Below are positions 42,531-51,505 of a DNA stretch of 64,000 nucleotides, piece by piece; within the stretch, counting starts at the first letter, position 1, and every line of letters begins with the position of its first letter. The translations under genes and the position numbers were made by a program. The DNA lies in NCBI RefSeq assembly GCF_030268085.1, contig NZ_BSDE01000001.1, forward strand, positions 1,178,001 through 1,242,000. The letters are read 5' to 3'. The stretch comes from Geothrix limicola. Lineage in GTDB: Bacteria; Acidobacteriota; Holophagae; Holophagales; Holophagaceae. The notes beneath the pieces are model-generated. The model was not told where the DNA came from, did no database searches, and saw only the letters and a program-made list of their open reading frames with translations.

Positions 42531-43719
42531 ATGACAGGCTCAGCCACAGCCCCTTGAGGTAGAAGCCCTCGGGATGGTTCAGGGCGTAGGGATGGTCCGA
42601 AGGCTGCCCTAGGTGCGCCAGCACACGGGCCTCGCGGCCGGCTTCGAGCAGGGCGGTCCACACGGCTTCCTGGAAGCGCATGCGGTCCAGGTGCTGGCTG
42701 CAGGAGAAGCACCAGAGCATGCCGCCGGGCGCCGTGGCGCGGGCGCCCAGCCGGAAGACGTCCTTGTAGGCCTTGAAGGCCTTGTCCACATCCTTGCGCT
42801 GCTTGGCGAAGGCCGGCGGATCCACGATGACGCGGTCCCAGCCCATGGGCTCCAGCTGCCGCATGAGCTCGAAGGCGTCGCCCTCCATGCGCAGGTGCAT
42901 GGCCGGATCCAGTCCGTTGGCGGCCCAGTCGCGCTCGGCGTGATCCAGGGCCTGGGCGCTGATGTCCAGCGTGGCCACTTCCACGGCACCGCCGAGCCCG
43001 GCGTGGATGCTGAAGCCGCCGGTATATCCGAAGGTGTTCAGCACGCGGCAGCCTTCGGCGTGGGCGCCCACCTGCATTCGGTGGGCCCGCTGATCCAGGA
43101 AGAAGCCCGTCTTCTGGCCCCGCAGGAGATCCACGCTGAGCCGCGCGGCGCCTTCATGGATCGTGACGGGTCCGCCGAGGCTGCCCTTCAGCAGGCGGTT
43201 CACCGGGTCCAGGCCCTCTTCGCGGCGACCGGACTGGCTGCGCTCGACGAAGGCCGTGATGCCTTCGCGCTTGCCGATCTCGAAGAGGATGGGCCACCAG
43301 ACCTCGCGCAGAGCCTCCAGTCCCGCCGTGCCCACCTGCAACACCAGGGCCTGAGCGTAGCGATCGACCACCAGGCCCGGCAGGCCGTCCCCTTCGCCGA
43401 AGATCCAGCGGCAGCCGCCCTCGGGCAGCCAGAGGCCCAACTGCTTGCGCAGGGCCAGGGCCGATTCGAAACGCGCGCGGAAGAAGGCCTCGTCCAGCGG
43501 CGCGTCCTCGAAGCGGAAGACCCGCGCCGCCAGCGGATTCGCGGGGCTCGCCGTGCCCACGCCCATCACCTGGCCCGAATCATCGGCCAGGCGCACGAGA
43601 TGCACGTCCGCCGGCTTGGCCAACGCCCCCGAATACACCCAGGGGTGGCGCTTCGAAATCAGCGCCTCCTTCCCCGGTTTCAGGCGGAGCAACGGGTAGG
43701 GCCAGCGTGGGGTGTTCAT
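42529..43719 (-). CDS. RlmI-type rRNA (cytosine-C5) methyltransferase
   Basis: 396 residues from ATG 43719, where the PUA domain begins as in the family (LLRLKPGKEALISKRHPWVYSGAL). The middle domain contains WIFGEGDGLPGLVVDRYAQALVLQ. The Rossmann methyltransferase part has DLLRGQKTGFFLDQRAHRMQV, then VLNTFGYTGGFSIHA (SAM site), WDRVIVDPPAFAKQR (motif IV) and LWCFSCSQHLD with the catalytic-type Cys. Escherichia coli RlmI methylates C1962 of 23S rRNA; this protein may do the same or act on another rRNA cytosine. It is divergent from the phosphodiesterase, with only 30 bp between starts. Confidence 0.87.
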   Translation of the reverse strand: MNTPRWPYPLLRLKPGKEALISKRHPWVYSGALAKPADVHLVRLADDSGQVMGVGTASPANPLAARVFRFEDAPLDEAFFRARFESALALRKQLGLWLPEGGCRWIFGEGDGLPGLVVDRYAQALVLQVGTAGLEALREVWWPILFEIGKREGITAFVERSQSGRREEGLDPVNRLLKGSLGGPVTIHEGAARLSVDLLRGQKTGFFLDQRAHRMQVGAHAEGCRVLNTFGYTGGFSIHAGLGGAVEVATLDISAQALDHAERDWAANGLDPAMHLRMEGDAFELMRQLEPMGWDRVIVDPPAFAKQRKDVDKAFKAYKDVFRLGARATAPGGMLWCFSCSQHLDRMRFQEAVWTALLEAGREARVLAHLGQPSDHPYALNHPEGFYLKGLWLSLS

Positions 43720-43749
43720 GCGTCCAGGGTAGCTTGTTACCCTTCTGAC

Positions 43750-44889
43750 ATGCGCTTTCCAACCGTCTTCGCGGTCGCTTTTTCCGTCGCCCTCCAAGCC
43801 GCGCCCCCGGTGCTGGTGCTGAGCGCCGATGGCCTGGGCGCGGACCAGTTCACCGCACGCACCATGCCCAGGCTCTGGGCCCTGTCCGAGCAGGGGCGCC
43901 GGGGCGAGGGGCTGCCGCCCTTCCCCGCCACCACCTTCAACGGCCACGTGACCATGGCCACGGGCTGCTGGCCCGAACACCACGGCGTGGTGGCCAACGC
44001 CTACCTGGACCCCGCCACCAAGGCCCTGGTGCCGGTGGCCTCCCGCGCCGAGGACCTGCAGCGCGAGCCCCTCTGGGTGGCCGCCACCCGCGGTGGCGTG
44101 CGCACGGCCGTCTTCCAGTGGGTGGGCGCCACGGGCCCATGGGAGGGCGTGAGCCCCTGGCGCCTGGAAGTTTTCCGCCTGGGGCGGCCCGATTCGGAAG
44201 CCCTGGCCTTCAGCGAAACGGCGCTCAAGGACGGCGCAGGCCTCGTCATGACCTACCTTTCCGGTACCGACGAAGAGGGGCATCTGCAGGGCCCGCGCAG
44301 CGCCGAGACCGAATCGAAACTGAGACACATGGACGACGAACTGGCCCCCTGGCTCGAGCGCATGCTCACGGCGCATCCGGGTCTGCGCGTCGTGATTGCC
44401 GCGGACCACGGCATGGCCCCCATGCGCCGCCGCATCCACCTCCCCTCCCTGGTGGACGGCATCCCCTGCGAGCTCATCACCCATGGTGGCAGCGCCTTCA
44501 TCTACCTCCGGCATCCCGAGGATGCCACCAAGGCCCTAGATCGCCTGCGGCAGGCGGGGCTCAAGGCCTGGCGAAGGGAGAACGTCCCGACGCGCTACCA
44601 CCTGGCGGCCAACGCCCGGGTCGGGGACCTGGTGGTGCTGGCCCCCGAAGGACAGTGGCTGTCCAAGGCCCGGTCCAGCCGCGAGGAGGCGGACGAGCAC
44701 CACGGCCGCCGCGGTGCCCACGCCTACGCCTCCGAGACCGCCAGCATGCACACCTGGCTCATCGTGCTGGGCGCGGGCCAGGGCCCCCTTGGCCCGGTGC
44801 CGCTGTGGGACCTGGCGCCCACCGTGGCCTCCTGGCTGGACATCTGGTGGGCCCAGGCCCCGGACGGCAGGCCCCTGCCCCTGAAGTGA
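43750..44889 (+). CDS. secreted alkaline-phosphatase-superfamily phosphodiesterase
   Basis: 379 residues from ATG 43750, with a signal peptide (MRFPTVFAVAFSVALQAAP). VLVLSADGLGADQFTARTMPRLWAL gives the first metal Asp. FPATTFNGHVTMATGCWPEHHGVVAN carries the nucleophile Thr and matches nucleotide pyrophosphatase/phosphodiesterases. TYLSGTDEEGH, VVIAADHGMAPM and the later HAYASE supply the remaining metal ligands. Two zinc ions should bind. It probably hydrolyses phosphodiesters in the periplasm; the natural substrate is unknown. It converges on the transporter gene. Confidence 0.87.
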   Translation: MRFPTVFAVAFSVALQAAPPVLVLSADGLGADQFTARTMPRLWALSEQGRRGEGLPPFPATTFNGHVTMATGCWPEHHGVVANAYLDPATKALVPVASRAEDLQREPLWVAATRGGVRTAVFQWVGATGPWEGVSPWRLEVFRLGRPDSEALAFSETALKDGAGLVMTYLSGTDEEGHLQGPRSAETESKLRHMDDELAPWLERMLTAHPGLRVVIAADHGMAPMRRRIHLPSLVDGIPCELITHGGSAFIYLRHPEDATKALDRLRQAGLKAWRRENVPTRYHLAANARVGDLVVLAPEGQWLSKARSSREEADEHHGRRGAHAYASETASMHTWLIVLGAGQGPLGPVPLWDLAPTVASWLDIWWAQAPDGRPLPLK

Positions 44890-44902
44890 ACCCCGCGGAA
44901 CC

Positions 44903-46585
44903 TTAGCGGATCAGCGCCAGCAGCACCTGGGCGAGCACGATCTTGAGGATGGTGGCCAGGGGATAGACCGTGGCGAAACCCACGTTGGGCAGCTCGTTGC
45001 CCGTGTGGTGGTTGGCGTAGCCCAGCACCACGGGCTGGGTGTGGGTGCCCGCCACGATGCCGAACATGACGTTGAGCGGGATGCGGAAGACCTTGTAGCC
45101 CAGCAGCATCGTCAGGGAGTCGGCCACGAGGCAGATGAGGAAGGCCGAGCCCAGGAAGAGGGGCAGCACCGAGGCATCCTTGGACACGATGGCGCGGAAG
45201 CCCTCGCCGGAAATCACACCGATGCCCGCCGCGAACAGCACGAGGCCGAACTGGCGGATGGTGTGGTTGGCGCTGTAGGGGAAGTTCCAGACCAGGGGGC
45301 CGATCCGGTGGAAGCGGCCGAGGATCAGCGCCACGGCCAGCGGACCGCCCGCGAAGCCCAGCTTGAAGACCATGCCGTGGCCCAGCGGAATGGGCACCTG
45401 GCCGAGGGCGAGCCCCGCCGCCAGTCCCATGGCGAAGGTGAGGAAGCTCACCTCGCTGAGGTCGCGGTAGCTGTCGCCGAAGAACTCCTCGATGGCCGCA
45501 ATGTTGTCGCGCCGCGTGGTGACGCGCACGCGGTCGCCCAGCTCCAGCACCGTGTCGCCGTCCGGCACGAACCACAGGTCGCCCCGCCGCACCCGCGTGA
45601 TGATGGCCTGGTACTTGTTCATCAGGTCCAGCTTGCTCAGGGGCACGCCGACCACATCCCGATTGGAGACGAACACCCGCGTCGCATCGAGGGCGCTCAT
45701 GTCCCGGTCCAGCTCCACATGGCTGCGTTCGCCGATGCGCGCCACTACGCTGGCCAGATCCTCCGGGGATCCGACCACGGTCACCAGGTCATCCAGCTGC
45801 AGGCGGAAATCCGGCCCCGGCAGCAGCAGCTCGGCCTTGCGCAACACACGGCCGAACACCACCTGGGAACGCCCCACGGCGCGCAGTTCGCGCTTGCTGA
45901 ACGATTCGGCCTCAGGCTGGGTCACCCGGACCGTCCACACCTCCAGTTTTTGATGACCCGCGTGGTAATCCTTCAGGCCGTCGGCCTCCTCCCGCAGGTT
46001 CACCCGGAACACCTTCGGGCTGAGGAGCAGGATCAGCATGGGCACCAGCACGCCGATGGGATAGGCGATGGCCGAGGCCACGGTGGGCTGGGCCAGCTCT
46101 ACGGGATTGGCGCCCATGGTCTTCACGCGCTCGATGACACCCGCCAGGGCCGGCATGTTCGTGAAGCTGCCCGTGAGCAGGCCCGCGGCGTAGCGGGCGT
46201 TGAAGCCGAGGACCTTGGCCAGCAGCACCACGAAGGCCGTGGAGGTGAGCATCACGAGGAAGACCACGGCGTTCTTCTTCATGCCCTCGCGGCTGAAGGC
46301 CGCCCAGAAACTCTGGGCGATGGAAAGCCCCATGGCGTAGACGAACACCGCCAGGCCCAGCTCGTAGACGAGTTTCATCTCCTTCGAGATGTCCTTCTTG
46401 AGACCCGGATCCAGGCCCGGCGCCATGACCAGCGCGCCCAGGGCGATGCCCGCAAAGAGGATGCTGGCGATGCCGAAGGAAGCGCCCGCCACGCGGATCT
46501 TGCTGATGGGGTAGCCCAGCGCCACCACGGCGAACAGCATCAGCAGTGGGTTGTGCGCGAAGAAGAAGAGAACCTGCTCGATCAT
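44903..46585 (-). CDS. AAE-family (YidE/YbjL-type) membrane transporter with RCK_C domains
   Basis: 560 residues. Two membrane halves of about five segments each flank two cytoplasmic TrkA-C (RCK_C) domains near residues 205-380 (RVTQPEAESFSKRELRAVGRSQVVFGRVLRKAELLLPGPDFRLQLDDLVTVVG; NKYQAIITRVRRGDLWFVPDGDTVLELGDRVRVTT). GLLTGSFTNMPALAGVI and GIVAGTHTQPVVLGYANHHTGNELPNVGFATVYPLATILKIVLAQVL are the paired transport signatures. The founding member exchanges aspartate for alanine; YidE and YbjL ligands are not established. The domain layout is normal and nothing suggests a partner gene. Confidence 0.88.
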   Translation of the reverse strand: MIEQVLFFFAHNPLLMLFAVVALGYPISKIRVAGASFGIASILFAGIALGALVMAPGLDPGLKKDISKEMKLVYELGLAVFVYAMGLSIAQSFWAAFSREGMKKNAVVFLVMLTSTAFVVLLAKVLGFNARYAAGLLTGSFTNMPALAGVIERVKTMGANPVELAQPTVASAIAYPIGVLVPMLILLLSPKVFRVNLREEADGLKDYHAGHQKLEVWTVRVTQPEAESFSKRELRAVGRSQVVFGRVLRKAELLLPGPDFRLQLDDLVTVVGSPEDLASVVARIGERSHVELDRDMSALDATRVFVSNRDVVGVPLSKLDLMNKYQAIITRVRRGDLWFVPDGDTVLELGDRVRVTTRRDNIAAIEEFFGDSYRDLSEVSFLTFAMGLAAGLALGQVPIPLGHGMVFKLGFAGGPLAVALILGRFHRIGPLVWNFPYSANHTIRQFGLVLFAAGIGVISGEGFRAIVSKDASVLPLFLGSAFLICLVADSLTMLLGYKVFRIPLNVMFGIVAGTHTQPVVLGYANHHTGNELPNVGFATVYPLATILKIVLAQVLLALIR

Positions 46586-46619
46586 GCTCGCTCCGAGTCG
46601 GGATGGAATCTCACCCGCA

Positions 46620-47654
46620 TCAGGTCAACCGTTTGAGGGCCGTCAGGAGGGTTTCCACCTCATCGGCTCGGGCATCGGGAAGCATTGAGAATCGGAGCAC
46701 CGATCGCGCATCCTCCGGACTGTAGCCCAGGGACATGATGGCGTGGCTGGGTTTCACGGAGCCGCTGTGGCACGCGCTGCCGGTGCTCACCGCGAGGCCC
46801 GCAATGTCCAGGGAGGCATGAAGCGCTTCGCCATTCCTGCCTTTGAAGAGAACACAGCTGGTATTGGGCAGGCGCTCCGAACCCCGCCCGATGATCTCGA
46901 TGTCGCGGTTCCAGGCCGTGATCTCGGCTTCGAAGGAATCGCGTAGCGCGGCCAGGGACGCGTTCATGGCCCGGCGCTCCGGCACGTGCCGCGCGGCCGC
47001 CGCCAAGCCCAGGATGGCCGGCAGATCCTCGGTCCCGCCCCGCCGCCGCCGCTCCTGCGGGCCTTCCATCAGCGCTTCCCAGGGCAGGCCCGGCCGCATC
47101 CACAGCAGGGCCGAGCCCCGGGGCCCGCCCATCTTGTGGCCGCTGAACACGGCCGCGTCGCAGTCCGAAAGGTCCACGTCCACCTTGCCCCAGGCCTGGG
47201 CGCAATCCTTGATGCGGACGGCATCCAGCACGGTGGGCATGCCATAGATCAGGCCCGTTTCGTTGTTGGCCGCCATCTGCACCACCGTCCCGCATTCCGC
47301 GGGAACCGCAGGCAGCCAGCTCACCCGGGACCACTCCTGAAGCGGATTCAGGCAGGCGCTGTGCTCGCCGGGAAACACCGCGGCGGGCCGGTCACCCAGG
47401 GCCGGCTCCAGCCCCCTGATGAGCAGGTGCAAAGCCTCCGTGGCACTGGCGCAGAAGATCAACTCGCCCGGCGTCACGCACAGGCCAGCCGCGATCTCGC
47501 GGCGCGCCTCCTCCAGGCGGAACCGCGCCCGCTGACCCTCCCGGTGGGTGCTCGTGGGATTGGCCCAGTCCTCCGCCATGGCCCGCCGCACGGCTTCCAC
47601 CGCCTCCGGATGGGGCGGCACCGAGGCGTTGGCATCGAAGTAGAGGCGTGGCAT
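46620..47654 (-). CDS. cysteine desulfurase / class V aminotransferase
   Basis: 344 residues from ATG 47654, where YFDANASVPPHPEAVEAV starts the fold. The PLP Lys is in DAAVFSGHKMGGPRGSALLW. MAANNETGLIYGMP is the Asn-Asn-Glu-Thr motif, and the mobile loop Cys is in AVSTGSACHSGSVKPSHAI. All of these are NifS/IscS hallmarks. It releases sulphur from cysteine for Fe-S clusters or thiolated tRNA, and could serve TtcA, which lies 4 kb away. The family also includes selenocysteine lyases. It is divergent from the 5'-nucleotidase, with 22 bp between starts. Confidence 0.88.
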   Translation of the reverse strand: MPRLYFDANASVPPHPEAVEAVRRAMAEDWANPTSTHREGQRARFRLEEARREIAAGLCVTPGELIFCASATEALHLLIRGLEPALGDRPAAVFPGEHSACLNPLQEWSRVSWLPAVPAECGTVVQMAANNETGLIYGMPTVLDAVRIKDCAQAWGKVDVDLSDCDAAVFSGHKMGGPRGSALLWMRPGLPWEALMEGPQERRRRGGTEDLPAILGLAAAARHVPERRAMNASLAALRDSFEAEITAWNRDIEIIGRGSERLPNTSCVLFKGRNGEALHASLDIAGLAVSTGSACHSGSVKPSHAIMSLGYSPEDARSVLRFSMLPDARADEVETLLTALKRLT

Positions 47655-47676
47655 GAGAACAATGTACCCTGAGCCC

Positions 47677-48603
47677 ATGTCCAAATCCCTGGAAGGCAAG
47701 CTCGTCGTCGCCATCTCCTCCCGGGCGCTCTTCGATTTCGAGGAAGAGAACAAGGTCTTCGAGGATTCGGATGACCGCGCCTACATGGACCTCCAGCTCT
47801 CCCGCCTGGACGTGCCCGCCAAGCCCGGCGTGGCCTACCCGCTCGTGAAGAAGCTCCTCGCCTTCAACACGGAGACGGACAACCGTGTGGCCGTGGTGAT
47901 CCTCTCCCGCAACGATCCCGTGAGCGGACTGCGCGTGTTCCGCAGCGCCCAGGAGGCCAACCTCCAACTGGAGCGCGGGGTCTTCACCCGGGGGCGCAAC
48001 CCCTATCCCTACCTCACCTCGCTGGGTGCGAACCTGTTCCTCTCCGCCAAGGAAGAGGATGTGCGGGCCGCCCTCAACGCGGGCTTCGCGGCGGCGCGGG
48101 TCTACCCCGACAGCGCCGTGGCCGCGGATCGGCATCCGGACGAGATCCGCATCGCCTTCGACGGTGATGCCGTGCTGTTCAGCGACGAGGCCGAGCGCAT
48201 CTACGCCGCCCGTGGGCTGGAGGCCTTCCAGGCCCACGAGATCGAACGGGCCGCCATCCCCCTGCCTCCGGGCCCCTTCAAGCCCCTGCTCGAAGCGCTG
48301 AAACCCCTGCAGGCTCAGCCCGCGGGCGCGCCCATGCGCGTGCGCACCGCGCTCGTCACCGCCCGCAGCGCCCCGGCCCACGAGCGCGCCATCCGCACCC
48401 TCATGGCCTGGAACATCCAGGTGGACGAGGCCATGTTCCTCGGCGGCCTTGAGAAGGCCGATTTCCTGCGGGAGTTCGAACCTGACTTCTTCTTCGACGA
48501 TCAGACCGGTTACTGCGACACCGCCGCCCGCGTGGGCCCCACGGGCCACGTGGTGAGCGGCGTGAAGAACGAGGTCGGAGGGCCGCGCCCAAGCGATCGG
48601 TAA
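47677..48603 (+). CDS. cytosolic 5'-nucleotidase (NT5C1-type)
   Basis: 308 residues from ATG 47677. LVVAISSRALFDFEEENKVFE and YPLVKKLLAFNTETDNRVAVVILSRNDPVSGLRVF open the family. AFDGDAVLFSDEAERIY is the acidic metal-binding motif, and RTALVTARSAPAHERAIRTLMAWNIQVDEAMFLGGLEKADFL plus FFFDDQ complete it. Eukaryotic relatives dephosphorylate AMP and other nucleoside monophosphates in the cytosol, and the bacterial members are presumed to do the same. It is in a divergent pair with the cysteine desulfurase, and is followed by two strong hairpins before ftcD. Confidence 0.88.
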   Translation: MSKSLEGKLVVAISSRALFDFEEENKVFEDSDDRAYMDLQLSRLDVPAKPGVAYPLVKKLLAFNTETDNRVAVVILSRNDPVSGLRVFRSAQEANLQLERGVFTRGRNPYPYLTSLGANLFLSAKEEDVRAALNAGFAAARVYPDSAVAADRHPDEIRIAFDGDAVLFSDEAERIYAARGLEAFQAHEIERAAIPLPPGPFKPLLEALKPLQAQPAGAPMRVRTALVTARSAPAHERAIRTLMAWNIQVDEAMFLGGLEKADFLREFEPDFFFDDQTGYCDTAARVGPTGHVVSGVKNEVGGPRPSDR

Positions 48604-48608
48604 GGCTC

Positions 48609-48625
48609 GGAACGCATCGCGTTCC
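48609..48625. terminator. hairpin after the 5'-nucleotidase gene
   Basis: GGAACGC-ATC-GCGTTCC is a perfect 7-bp stem with a 3-base loop, extendable by a C-G pair. It starts 5 bp after the stop of the 5'-nucleotidase gene. No T-run follows, so intrinsic termination is uncertain. Confidence 0.45.
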
Positions 48626-48664
48626 GGGACGGGAAAAGACTTCCGTTAACAGATTGTCAACCTT

Positions 48665-48701
48665 CTCCAAAACCGGACCGCTTTGCGGCCCGGTTTTGGA
48701 G
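48665..48701. terminator. 17-bp hairpin upstream of ftcD
   Basis: CTCCAAAACCGG pairs perfectly with CCGGTTTTGGAG. One mismatch and four more pairs reach the TTT loop at 48682-48684. The stem ends 43 bp before the ftcD start. There is no T-tract after it on either strand, so it may be a bidirectional transcription barrier or an RNA leader structure in place of a standard terminator. Confidence 0.5.
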
Positions 48702-48744
48702 TGCGGACCCACGCCATGGCTAGACTTGAACAAACGGAGGAACC

Positions 48745-50592
48745 ATGTCCCGGAAGCTGGTGGAGTGCGTGCCGAACATCTCGGAAGGCCGGGATGCCGC
48801 GAAGATCAAGCAGGTGACCGATGCCATCGCCGCGGTGCCGGGCGTGCAGCTGCTGGATGTCGATCCCGGGGCGGACACCAACCGCACGGTCATCACCTTC
48901 GTGGGAGAGCCCGAGGCCGTGCTGGAGGGCGCCTTCACCTGCATCCGAGAAGCCGCCAAGGTCATCGACATGAGCCAGCACCACGGCGCCCATCCCCGCA
49001 TGGGGGCCACGGACGTGGTGCCCTTCGTGCCCGTGGAAGGCGTGTCCATGGAGGATTGCGCCGAGCTGGCCCGCCGCCTCGGCGGTCGCGTGGCCCGCGA
49101 ACTGGGCATTCCCGTCTACCTGTACGAAGCCGCCGCCTCGCGCCCCGAGCGCCGCAACCTGGCCGAAGTGCGCCGCGGCGAGTACGAAGGGCTCAAGAAG
49201 AAGCTACAGGACCCCCAGTGGCAGGCGGATTTCACGGCCGCCTACAACGCCCAGGCCGGCGCCACCATCATCGGTGCCCGCGAATTCCTCGTGGCCTACA
49301 ACGTCACGCTGAATTCCGGCGACAAGGCCCACGCCACCGACATCGCCTTCGAGCTGCGCGAGAAGGGCCGCGTGGCCCGCCGAGGCCGCATCAAGCCCTA
49401 CTACCAGACCGGCGAGCTGATCTTCTACGCCGAAGGGTCCTTCCCCTGCGGCAACTGTGATTTCACCGGCGCGACCTTCCAGGAGACCGTGGACCACTGC
49501 GCGAAGGCGCACGGCTACGACCTGCCGGCCCTCATGCGCCTGAACGATGTGGATCCCGCGAACCCCGTGGGCCAGAAGGTGCGCCGCCGGGGCCTCTACG
49601 ACCACTGCAAGGCCATCGGCTGGTACGTCGACACCTACCGTCGCGCCCAGATCAGCATCAACCTCACGGACTACAAGAAGACGGCGCCTCACACGGTGCT
49701 GGAAGAAGCCCGTCGCCTCGCATCCGAACGAGGATTGGTCGTCACGGGCAGCGAGATCGTGGGCCTGGTGCCCTTCCAGTGCCTGCTGGCCTCGGGCCGC
49801 CACTACCTGAAGGCCATGGGCAAGTCCACGGGCGTGCCCACCTCGGACATCCTGCAGACCGCCGTGTTCTCCATGGGCCTCGATGACGTCTCGCCCTTCG
49901 AGACCGAAAAGAAGGTGCTGGGCCTGCCCACGTATGATCCCAAATCCCTCGTCTCCATGCAGGTGCACGCCTTCACGGACGAGGTCAGCCGCGACACGCC
50001 GGCTCCCGGCGGCGGCTCCATCGCGGCCCTGGCGGGCAGCCTGGGCGCGGCCCTGGCCAGCATGGTGGCCAACCTGGCCCAGGGCGGCGCCGACGCAGAG
50101 AAGGATGCCAAGCTCATCGCCGTGGCCGAGAAGGCCCAGGTGCTCAAGGACCGGCTGATGATCGCCGTGGACGCTGACACCAACGCCTTCAATGCCTTCA
50201 TGGACGCGCGCCGCCTGCCCGACGCCACGCCCGAGCAGAAGGCCGCGCGCCAGGACGCCATGCAGGCAGGCCTGAAGGTGGCCATCGACGTGCCCCTCGA
50301 CACGGCCAAGACCAGCCTCGCAGCCCTGGAACTGGCCGGTGAGGCCTCCAGGCTCGGCAAGGTGGCCTCCATCACCGATGCGGCCGTGGGCGCCCAGATG
50401 GCCTACGCGGGCGTGCGCGGCGGCGTGTGGAACGTCGTCATCAACCTCAAGGACATCACCGATCCCACCTACGTGACCGACATGCAGGCTCAGTGCTCCG
50501 CCCTGCTCGCGCAGGCCGCCGAGAAGCTCGCGGAGATCACCGCCTACGTGGATCAGAAGCTGCTGGATCGGCTGAACAAGGCCAAGAAGTAG
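48745..50592 (+). CDS. ftcD: bifunctional glutamate formimidoyltransferase / formimino-THF cyclodeaminase
   Basis: 615 residues from ATG 48745, with GGAGG upstream. Residues 1-~400 form the transferase: LVECVPNISEGRD, then SQHHGAHPRMGATDVVPFVPV with the catalytic His, and KAIGWYVDTYRRAQISINLTDY. From ~415 the all-helical cyclodeaminase follows (FTDEVSRDTPAPGGGSIAALAGSLGAALASMVANLAQ). It transfers the formimino group from histidine breakdown to THF and releases ammonia, yielding methenyl-THF. A Cys/His-rich insert (C235, C238, H251, C252, H256) looks like a zinc site within the transferase half. No other histidine-degradation genes are in the window. Confidence 0.93.
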   Translation: MSRKLVECVPNISEGRDAAKIKQVTDAIAAVPGVQLLDVDPGADTNRTVITFVGEPEAVLEGAFTCIREAAKVIDMSQHHGAHPRMGATDVVPFVPVEGVSMEDCAELARRLGGRVARELGIPVYLYEAAASRPERRNLAEVRRGEYEGLKKKLQDPQWQADFTAAYNAQAGATIIGAREFLVAYNVTLNSGDKAHATDIAFELREKGRVARRGRIKPYYQTGELIFYAEGSFPCGNCDFTGATFQETVDHCAKAHGYDLPALMRLNDVDPANPVGQKVRRRGLYDHCKAIGWYVDTYRRAQISINLTDYKKTAPHTVLEEARRLASERGLVVTGSEIVGLVPFQCLLASGRHYLKAMGKSTGVPTSDILQTAVFSMGLDDVSPFETEKKVLGLPTYDPKSLVSMQVHAFTDEVSRDTPAPGGGSIAALAGSLGAALASMVANLAQGGADAEKDAKLIAVAEKAQVLKDRLMIAVDADTNAFNAFMDARRLPDATPEQKAARQDAMQAGLKVAIDVPLDTAKTSLAALELAGEASRLGKVASITDAAVGAQMAYAGVRGGVWNVVINLKDITDPTYVTDMQAQCSALLAQAAEKLAEITAYVDQKLLDRLNKAKK

Positions 50593-50595
50593 CGC

Positions 50596-51273
50596 CTACT
50601 CGGCCATCCAGAAGAACAGCGCCGTCATGCGCTTGGTCGCGAGGTCGTGGCCGAAGTAGCCCGTGGCGGAATGGACCAGGTCGGCGCGGTAGAGCAGCAG
50701 GCGATTGAAGGCGTTGGGAATGGACAGCTCCGGGTGCCAGGCCTGGAGCGGCAGGCCCGTCACGCCGAGGGCTTCCCGCAGGTTGGCGTGAGGCGGCGGA
50801 CAGAGGTTTCCGCCCAGGACGCCGTTGGGGTAGCGCAGGCGGTAGAAGGTGGTGCCCGAGCCCCCGGGCGGCCGGGGCGTGAGGTAGATCACGGCCGCGT
50901 AGCGGCAGAGGCTGCGTGAGTCCGTATGCGGGCGCGGACCCGATTCTTTGGCCCCGACTACCTGCACCACGTTGTGATTGAGGTAGGCGCCATCCGGGGC
51001 CGTCTCGGACCAGAGACGCCGGGCGCCCGTCAGTTCCCGGACCTTGGCCTCGAGGGGCTCCAGCTCCTCGGGCCCCAGGGCATTCCGTGAGCGAATGCCT
51101 GGCCAGGTTTCGCGGGTATGGGGAAAGCCCAGCTCCCACTCATCCAGATCCCGGAATCGCGCCGCTACGGCTTCTGCATCCGGCAGGATGCCGTCCACCA
51201 CCCAGTAGTCGCGCCCCTCGAGGGGTTGGCGGTACGGCAGGCTCGGCGGTCGCCGGGGGCCAGGCTGGGACAT
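50596..51273 (-). CDS. DUF6445-like 2-oxoglutarate/Fe(II) oxygenase
   Basis: 225 residues from ATG 51273 (GGAG upstream). The jelly-roll core is visible: NHNVVQVVGAKESGPRPHTDSRSLCRYAAVIYLTPRPPGGSGTTFYRL, where His-x-Asp would bind iron, and NRLLLYRADLVHSATGYFGHDLATKRMTALFFWM, with the distal His and a Lys/Arg pair for 2-oxoglutarate. The overall order fits the DUF6445 family of presumed oxygenases, often met in pathways modifying amino acids or peptides. The substrate is unknown. It ends 3 bp beyond the convergent ftcD stop, and is a single gene. Confidence 0.65.
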   Translation of the reverse strand: MSQPGPRRPPSLPYRQPLEGRDYWVVDGILPDAEAVAARFRDLDEWELGFPHTRETWPGIRSRNALGPEELEPLEAKVRELTGARRLWSETAPDGAYLNHNVVQVVGAKESGPRPHTDSRSLCRYAAVIYLTPRPPGGSGTTFYRLRYPNGVLGGNLCPPPHANLREALGVTGLPLQAWHPELSIPNAFNRLLLYRADLVHSATGYFGHDLATKRMTALFFWMAE

Positions 51274-51505
51274 GCGGGATCTCCGGAGGAAACGACCAGC
51301 GTACACCGGGCCTCAGGGCCCCGGAATTCCCGTTTCCCGCAGAAATGGGGGATCGCGATTGTCGACCTCCAAGGTCCGAATGGAACCCGCATGTCCCTTA
51401 AAAAGAACCTCCTTGAAGGTTCTATGTCTGCTATTCAACTCCGCGGGGGTTTTCGCCGAAGGGTCGCTGTTCAACTTCGTTATTTTTTGCAAAGGGTGAT
51501 CTCCC
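51274..51505. other. 232-bp intergenic region before the chemoreceptor
   Basis: This divergent gap contains a small hairpin, AGAACCT-CCTTGA-AGGTTCT at 51404-51423, and a GC-rich inverted repeat near 51307-51325. The stretch 51475-51495 is T-rich. A match to the c-di-GMP-I riboswitch, common before such genes in related bacteria, was looked for and not seen. Promoters could not be assigned. Confidence 0.4.

Noticed and set aside
51306-51505. c-di-GMP-I riboswitch upstream of the chemoreceptor
   Set aside because: The conserved aptamer core and the paired helices could not be found in the 200 bp.
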